Shown piece by piece: positions 6,232 to 9,777 of a stretch of 9,777 nt of DNA. The position numbers and the translations under genes are program-made. How positions within the stretch are numbered: the first letter of the stretch is position 1; each line of letters opens with the position of its first letter. Location: positions 1 through 9,777 of the forward strand of contig JBCCZC010000209.1 in assembly GCA_039188505.1 (NCBI GenBank). Direction: 5' to 3'. Source of the stretch: JBCCZC01 sp039188505. Its GTDB lineage: Bacteria; Pseudomonadota; Gammaproteobacteria; Xanthomonadales; SZUA-38. The notes under the pieces are model-generated. The model searched no databases. It was not told the DNA's origin and worked only from the letters and a program-made list of their open reading frames with translations.

Positions 6232-7317
6232 TCAGGTCGCGCCGGGTAGATTCCCGTAGAAATCCTGGATCCAGTGTTGCCAGCTCGCTGGCGAATGCTG
6301 GCGGAACGCGCTGCCCATGCTGAACTCGAGCACCGGCCGCTCGGCCGTACCGCGCTGTGGGAACGGCATGAGAAAGACCTCGTGGGCTTCGGTCCAGGCA
6401 ATCGCATACTCGAGGAGCGATTCGCGTTCGACGGCCAGGGTCAGATGGAAGAGATTGGTCGGGGGGCGCGCAGGTGTCGTGGTCAGTCCGAGCTTTCGCA
6501 ACTCCTCGACCAACCAGGAGGCGGCCTGGACGTCATCGGAGATTCCCACCAGGTTACGCTCGATGCCGGCGCGCGCAGCCAGCACGTAGGGAAACAGGGC
6601 GTACAGATTGCCACCGGTCCGGCGGAGCCAGGTGCGGGCGTCCTCGATGAAATCCTCGGCACCGGCAAGCATGGCACCCGCGATGCCACCGATGTCCTTG
6701 TAAAAGCTCACGTAGACCGAATCGAAGAGCCCGGCGATGGTCGCCAGGTCCCGTTCGAAGTGGCTGGTGCACTGCCAGAGTCGGGCACCGTCCATGTGGA
6801 GCGCCACGCCGTTGCCGCGCGCCCAGGCGCTCTGAGCGACCAGCGCGTCCCAGGACGGCAGCTGCCCCCCGATCTCGCGCATGGGCAGCTCGAGCAGCAC
6901 CGCCGCCAGGGGCCGCGCCGCAGCGTCGAGATCTTCGAGGGCGATTGGTCGATCGGGCTCGCCCAGCAGGACGCCGTCCAGCCCGTAGAGCTCGCGATAG
7001 GCGTGCTGCTCATGCAGCTCAAGGTGGCTCGTCGGGTGAAAGCCGACGCTGCGGTTCCCGGCCCGGTCCGACCATACGCGCAGGGCAATGCACTGGGCCA
7101 TGGTGCCGCTGGGCAGGAACAGCGCAGCAGGCTTACCCAGCATCCCGGCCACCTCGGCCTCGAAGGATTCGATCAGCTCGCCGCGGCCGTAGACGTCCTG
7201 CGCGTCAAAGCGCCCGGCCCAGCGATCAATCTCCGCAAGCTGCTCGCTCATGGTGAGCCGCGGGTGACCCGTCAGGCGCACGTCGCAGCGGGCGATGAGA
7301 TCCTGGTAGCGCTTCAT
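6232..7317 (-). CDS. Threonine-aldolase-family (beta-eliminating lyase) PLP enzyme
   Basis: A 361-residue fold-type I PLP enzyme of the aromatic amino acid beta-eliminating lyase / threonine aldolase family. The usual reaction is retro-aldol cleavage of threonine or another beta-hydroxy-amino acid to glycine and an aldehyde; the true substrate is unknown. The phosphate-binding PSGTMAQ is at 69-75, a histidine-rich segment FHPTSHLELHEQHAY (93-107) occupies the cofactor-stacking region, and the pyridine-nitrogen Asp176 lies in HMDGARLW (174-181). The Schiff-base lysine is Lys207 in VSFYKDIGGIAGAMLAG. Classical L-threonine aldolases read SLSKGLG(A/T)PVGS at that place, so this belongs to a side branch. 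I chose the ATG at 7317 (MKRYQDLIARC); the frame is open 32 codons further but gives low-complexity sequence. RBS support is poor for both. A 220-nt structured spacer precedes it. It converges on maiA. Confidence 0.8.
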   Translation of the reverse strand: MKRYQDLIARCDVRLTGHPRLTMSEQLAEIDRWAGRFDAQDVYGRGELIESFEAEVAGMLGKPAALFLPSGTMAQCIALRVWSDRAGNRSVGFHPTSHLELHEQHAYRELYGLDGVLLGEPDRPIALEDLDAAARPLAAVLLELPMREIGGQLPSWDALVAQSAWARGNGVALHMDGARLWQCTSHFERDLATIAGLFDSVYVSFYKDIGGIAGAMLAGAEDFIEDARTWLRRTGGNLYALFPYVLAARAGIERNLVGISDDVQAASWLVEELRKLGLTTTPARPPTNLFHLTLAVERESLLEYAIAWTEAHEVFLMPFPQRGTAERPVLEFSMGSAFRQHSPASWQHWIQDFYGNLPGAT

Positions 7318-7537
7318 GAGATCTGCTTCATTCCTGTGGCTTCCCATTCTTCCCGAAGGGGCGAGTCCCAACGGCCCATTGGGCCCAGCTGAGCCTGCTG
7401 CAGCGCCGCCCAAGCGACGGATGGCGCTTCTCGCGGAGCGAAGGAAGCGCCAGGTCCGTCGCGATCAGCGCGTACCCCTCGACGGCTCGCGACGATTCCC
7501 GAAGGCCGAGCAGGTTGCGTGGCTCTCGCAAGCGACT
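7318..7537 (-). repeat. Structured 220-nt intergenic element with a long imperfect hairpin, repeat-like or leader RNA
   Basis: No convincing gene lies here. Positions 7414-7462 form a long hairpin: GCGACGGA (7414-7421) pairs with TCCGTCGC (7455-7462), GGCGCTTC (7423-7430) with GAAGCGCC (7444-7451), and TCGC (7431-7434) with GCGA (7438-7441), leaving a 3-nt loop, a 2-nt bulge and a 1/3 internal loop. A second stem, CGTCGCGA (7457-7464) with TCGCGACG (7487-7494), shares six bases with the first, so the two are mutually exclusive. Smaller inverted repeats are GGCCCA/TGGGCC (7373-7385) and TTGCG/CGCAA (7515-7531). The look is that of a dispersed intergenic hairpin repeat or an attenuator-like leader for the aldolase-like gene. 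Only one copy is in this window, so repetition is an inference. Confidence 0.45.
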
Positions 7538-8236
7538 CTAGGGAACAAGGTTGTCGCCGGTCATATTCGTCGGGACCAGCGAGATCTCGTGGATCTCGGC
7601 CCGCTCGGGCTGGTCGAGCGCGAACAGCACCGCGCGCGCGACATCCTCGGCCTCGAGGAAGCCCTGCTTGCGTTCGTCGAAGAACGGCGTATCGGTCATG
7701 CCGGGCTCGATGAGCGTCACGCGGACGCCGGTGCCCGCGATCTCCTTGCGATAGCCGTGGCCGATGCAGTTCGCTGCCCACTTCGTCGCCGAATACATCG
7801 AACCCGCGAGTGACCGCCGGCCCGCCATCGAGCTGGTGATGACGAGATGACCGCGGCTCTCCGCCAGCGCCTTGGCCGTGGCCTGCACCGTCAGCGCGAG
7901 GCCGTAGACATTCACCATCAGCAGGTCCTTCCAGGCCTGGGGCGGCGCCTCCCGGTAGCCACCCGGGGCGCCGCCAATCCCGGCGTTGGCGAAGACCGCG
8001 TCGATACGGCCAAAGCGCTCCAGCGTCGCGGCAACCCCCGCAGCCAGGGAAGTTTCCTCCGTGACATCGACGGTCAGGGGCAGAACGTGGTCCGCGCCGA
8101 GCTCGGCCGCGATCTCCGCGAGCAATTCGGTCCGCCGGGCGGCCAGCGCGAGCTCGTAGCCCGCCGCGCGCGCGTGGCGCGCGGTTTCGAGGCCGATGCC
8201 CGAGGAGGCACCGGTGATGAACAACACCTTGGACAT
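7538..8236 (-). CDS. Short-chain dehydrogenase/reductase, YdfG-like (NADP-dependent)
   Basis: A 232-residue classical SDR. The dinucleotide motif TGASSGIG is at 8-15, and Arg34-Arg35 after the second strand favours NADP. NAG is at 84-86, Asn109 is in VNVYG, and Ser135/Ser136 with Tyr148 and Lys152 (YSATK) complete the catalytic set. The C-terminal half, with IEPGMTDTPFFDER and the ERAEIHEISLVPTN tail, resembles YdfG-type 3-hydroxy-acid / serine dehydrogenases and their relatives. These reduce small aldehydes or oxidise beta-hydroxy acids. The substrate cannot be told from sequence. The start is well supported by GGAG (8244-8247) 7 nt upstream. It follows the nitrilase-family gene by 45 nt and probably shares its transcript. 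Confidence 0.8.
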   Translation of the reverse strand: MSKVLFITGASSGIGLETARHARAAGYELALAARRTELLAEIAAELGADHVLPLTVDVTEETSLAAGVAATLERFGRIDAVFANAGIGGAPGGYREAPPQAWKDLLMVNVYGLALTVQATAKALAESRGHLVITSSMAGRRSLAGSMYSATKWAANCIGHGYRKEIAGTGVRVTLIEPGMTDTPFFDERKQGFLEAEDVARAVLFALDQPERAEIHEISLVPTNMTGDNLVP

Positions 8237-8281
8237 GAGCTGGCTCCGAGTGGGGATGGGCGATTCTCGGTCGATCGAGGT

Positions 8282-9109
8282 TCAGCCGGTGCGAAGATCG
8301 GCACCGTGGATGTCGAATGCGTCGCGATCCGCCTGGAACGGGAGCTTGCGGCGAAATCTCTCCTGCGCCTCCCAGGACAGCATGACCGTTTCGACGGCCT
8401 CCCGATCCCCGAGGTCGACGAGGTCTTCACCCAGAAAGTCGATGGCGGCCGACGCTCCGGGATAGACGATACCGTTGCCGTCCTCGCCGATCCGATTGAC
8501 GCCGACCACGTAGGCCTGATTTTCGATCGCGCGGGCGCGCAGAAGCGTGCGCCACGCGTGCACTCGCGGGCGCGGCCAGTTGGCGACGAAGAGCAGCAGG
8601 TCGTAATCATCCTGGTTCCGCGTCCAGACCGGGAACCGCAGGTCATAGCAGATCATCGGGCAGATGCGCCAACCGCGATAGGAGAACGTGACCCGCGTGG
8701 CACCGCCAGCGTAGCGTCGATCCTCACCACCGAGCCCGAAAAGATGGCGCTTGTCGTACCAGTGCGGGCCCTCACCGTCCGGAGACGCCCAGACCAGCCG
8801 ATTGCGAAACCCGCCCGCGTCCTCGATGGCCAGGGAACCCGTCACAGCGGCACCGAGTCTCGACGCCTGCGCCTGCATCCAGCGCACGGCCGGCCCGTCC
8901 ATGCGCTGCGCCACTTCCTGCGGCTCCTGGGTGAAACCGCTGGTGAAGGTCTCTGTTAGCACGATCACGTCAGTCGTGCCGGCCAGCGGCGCCATCAGCC
9001 CGGCGAAATGCGCGAGGTTACGGTCGCAGTCGTGCCACCAGGTGCGCGTCTGGACGAGCGTGACGCGGAGCGCTCCGGGTGATGCCACTACCGGCTTCGA
9101 TTCACTCAT
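8282..9109 (-). CDS. Nitrilase-superfamily amidohydrolase, omega-amidase (YafV)-like
   Basis: A 275-residue C-N hydrolase with the full catalytic triad: Glu53 in VLTETFTSGF, Lys120 in WYDKRHLF, and Cys154 in MICYDLRFPVW. The TSGF context after the glutamate, the DKRHLFGLGGED stretch and NWPRPRVHAWRTLLRARAIENQAYVVGVNRIGEDGNG match the omega-amidase / YafV branch as I know it. This branch hydrolyses alpha-ketoglutaramate or alpha-ketosuccinamate, or the methylthio-ketobutyramate analogue, to the keto acid and ammonia. It therefore serves repair or salvage after glutamine transamination, in the cytoplasm. Length is normal. The RBS is poor (no purine run at the usual distance from the ATG at 9109). 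It heads the - strand gene series and is divergent from the HMG-CoA-lyase-family gene across only 41 nt. Confidence 0.85.
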   Translation of the reverse strand: MSESKPVVASPGALRVTLVQTRTWWHDCDRNLAHFAGLMAPLAGTTDVIVLTETFTSGFTQEPQEVAQRMDGPAVRWMQAQASRLGAAVTGSLAIEDAGGFRNRLVWASPDGEGPHWYDKRHLFGLGGEDRRYAGGATRVTFSYRGWRICPMICYDLRFPVWTRNQDDYDLLLFVANWPRPRVHAWRTLLRARAIENQAYVVGVNRIGEDGNGIVYPGASAAIDFLGEDLVDLGDREAVETVMLSWEAQERFRRKLPFQADRDAFDIHGADLRTG

Positions 9110-9136
9110 GATCGGTCCGTTCGAGGGTCATGGGGT

Positions 9137-9147
9137 CGTATAATACG
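9137..9147. promoter_or_regulatory. Near-palindromic TATAAT box in the 41-nt divergent spacer
   Basis: CGTATAATACG contains a perfect -10 consensus TATAAT on the + strand (9139-9144) and TATTAT (5 of 6) on the - strand (9145-9140). It is symmetric except for its central base. The + strand start point would fall about at 9151, the first base of the lyase ATG, and the - strand start about 24 nt before the amidase ATG. No clear -35 box is seen for either direction. Confidence 0.6.
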
Positions 9148-9150
9148 GGG

Positions 9151-9777
9151 ATGCAGGAGCCCATCGAAATCATCGAGGTCAGCCCCCGGGACGGCCTCCA
9201 AAACGAATCGGCCGTTGTTTCCACGGCGGACAAGCTCGAGCTGATCCGACGAGCCGCCGATACCGGCCTCCGGCGAATCGAAGTCGCCAGCTTCGTGCAC
9301 CCGCTGCTCGTGCCGCAGATGGCGGACGCCGAGGCCATTGTCGCGGGTCTGCCGCCGCGCGACGACGTGACCTGGGTCGGGCTCGTCCTCAACGAACGCG
9401 GTCTGCAGCGGGCGCTCGCGACGGGAGGGCTCAGCGAGATCGGCTGCGTGGCGGTTGCCGCCGACGGCTTCGGCAAGTCGAACCAGAACCAGACGGTCGA
9501 CCAGAGCGTCGAGGTCTGCCGCCTGCTAATCCAGGAGGCCCACGCGGCGGGGCTGCGCGCCCAGGCCACCATCTCCGCGGCCTTCGGCTGCCCCTTCGAC
9601 GGCGACGTGGCCCCGGAGCGCGTCGTCGATGTCGCTCGCCGCCTGGCCGAGGTGAAGCCCGACGAGATCGCCCTGGCGGACACCATTGGCGTGGCTGTAC
9701 CGGACGAGGTCAGCCACCTCCTCCGGCAGGTCGGCGCCGCCGTCGGTCCGGACGTGCCCCTGCGGGTCCATTTCCAC
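9151..9777 (+). CDS. HMG-CoA lyase family protein, N-terminal 209 residues (cut by the window edge)
   Basis: A DRE-TIM-type lyase cut off at the right edge. In the family, HMG-CoA is cleaved to acetoacetate and acetyl-CoA with a divalent metal. It begins MQEPIEIIEVSPRDGLQNE, where Arg13 and Asp14 match the catalytic Arg and metal-ligand Asp, followed by VASFVHPLLVPQMADAE (45-61). ISAAFGCPFDGDV and LADTIGV are conserved strands. The last visible residues HFH give the two metal-ligand histidines, His207 and His209. The segment GFGKSNQNQTVDQS (106-119) lacks the NINCSI context of canonical LiuE/HMGCL, so this may be a paralogue with a shifted acyl-CoA substrate. The catalytic cysteine loop lies beyond the window. 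Start: ATG 9151, just behind a TATAAT box and without a spaced RBS. An in-frame ATG at 9130 would add seven residues but would place the -10 box inside the gene. Confidence 0.82.
   Translation, partial: MQEPIEIIEVSPRDGLQNESAVVSTADKLELIRRAADTGLRRIEVASFVHPLLVPQMADAEAIVAGLPPRDDVTWVGLVLNERGLQRALATGGLSEIGCVAVAADGFGKSNQNQTVDQSVEVCRLLIQEAHAAGLRAQATISAAFGCPFDGDVAPERVVDVARRLAEVKPDEIALADTIGVAVPDEVSHLLRQVGAAVGPDVPLRVHFH

Noticed and set aside
5352..6407. - strand open frame of 351 codons opposite maiA
   Set aside because: The maiA motifs and RBS on the + strand are clear, and the opposite frame also runs into the 3' end of the aldolase-like gene.
6274..7392. + strand open frame of 372 codons opposite the aldolase-like gene
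   Set aside because: The - strand carries all PLP-enzyme motifs, and the + frame translation resembles no protein.
7328..7531. 67-codon - strand ORF in the structured spacer
   Set aside because: No spaced RBS, and its span coincides with the nested inverted repeats. It is better explained as a hairpin element read as protein.
7847..8959. + strand open frame of 370 codons opposite the SDR and the amidase
   Set aside because: It spans two intact - strand genes with complete catalytic residues, so it is a shadow.

Overview
This is a GC-rich bacterial chromosome window, most likely from a gammaproteobacterium. The strongest hint is an EfpL (YeiP)-type elongation factor, a family known mainly from Gammaproteobacteria, with support from a zeta-class MaiA and a LiuB-C-D style branched-chain amino acid operon. 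I see no phage, transposase, CRISPR, tRNA or rRNA signals. Most of the window is ordinary housekeeping and catabolic sequence.

Region 1 (1-4289, + strand) is a tight catabolic operon. It runs from the last codons of a carboxyltransferase subunit (LiuB-like), through a methylglutaconyl-CoA hydratase-like crotonase (LiuC) and a biotin-dependent carboxylase alpha subunit (LiuD), to an HSD10-type short-chain 3-hydroxyacyl-CoA dehydrogenase and EfpL. The gaps are 14, 8, 46 and 10 nt. LiuB and LiuD would form methylcrotonyl-CoA carboxylase. LiuC hydrates its product to HMG-CoA, and the dehydrogenase probably serves isoleucine or fatty acyl-CoA oxidation. The operon ends at a 12-bp-stem hairpin shared with a convergent gene.

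Region 2 (4337-5531) holds a secreted Sel1-repeat protein on the - strand. Behind it lies a gap of about 0.6 kb containing only a doubtful ORF and a candidate maiA promoter.

Region 3 (5532-9109) starts with maiA (+ strand). Convergent to it is a - strand series of three genes, in transcription order: an omega-amidase-like nitrilase, a YdfG-like SDR, and a threonine-aldolase-family PLP enzyme. A 220-nt spacer between the last two carries a long imperfect hairpin and a competing alternative stem. It looks like a dispersed intergenic repeat or a structured leader.

Region 4 (9110-9777) is a 41-nt divergent spacer with a near-palindromic TATAAT box, followed by the N-terminal 209 residues of an HMG-CoA-lyase-family enzyme. 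That enzyme could finish leucine breakdown to acetoacetate and acetyl-CoA, although its sequence is not that of a typical LiuE.

I did not find a clearly new multi-gene system. The observations most worth following are the structured spacer at 7318-7537, the likely leaderless and possibly bidirectional promoter at 9137-9147, and EfpL linked to an operon whose LiuD contains three Pro-Pro motifs.
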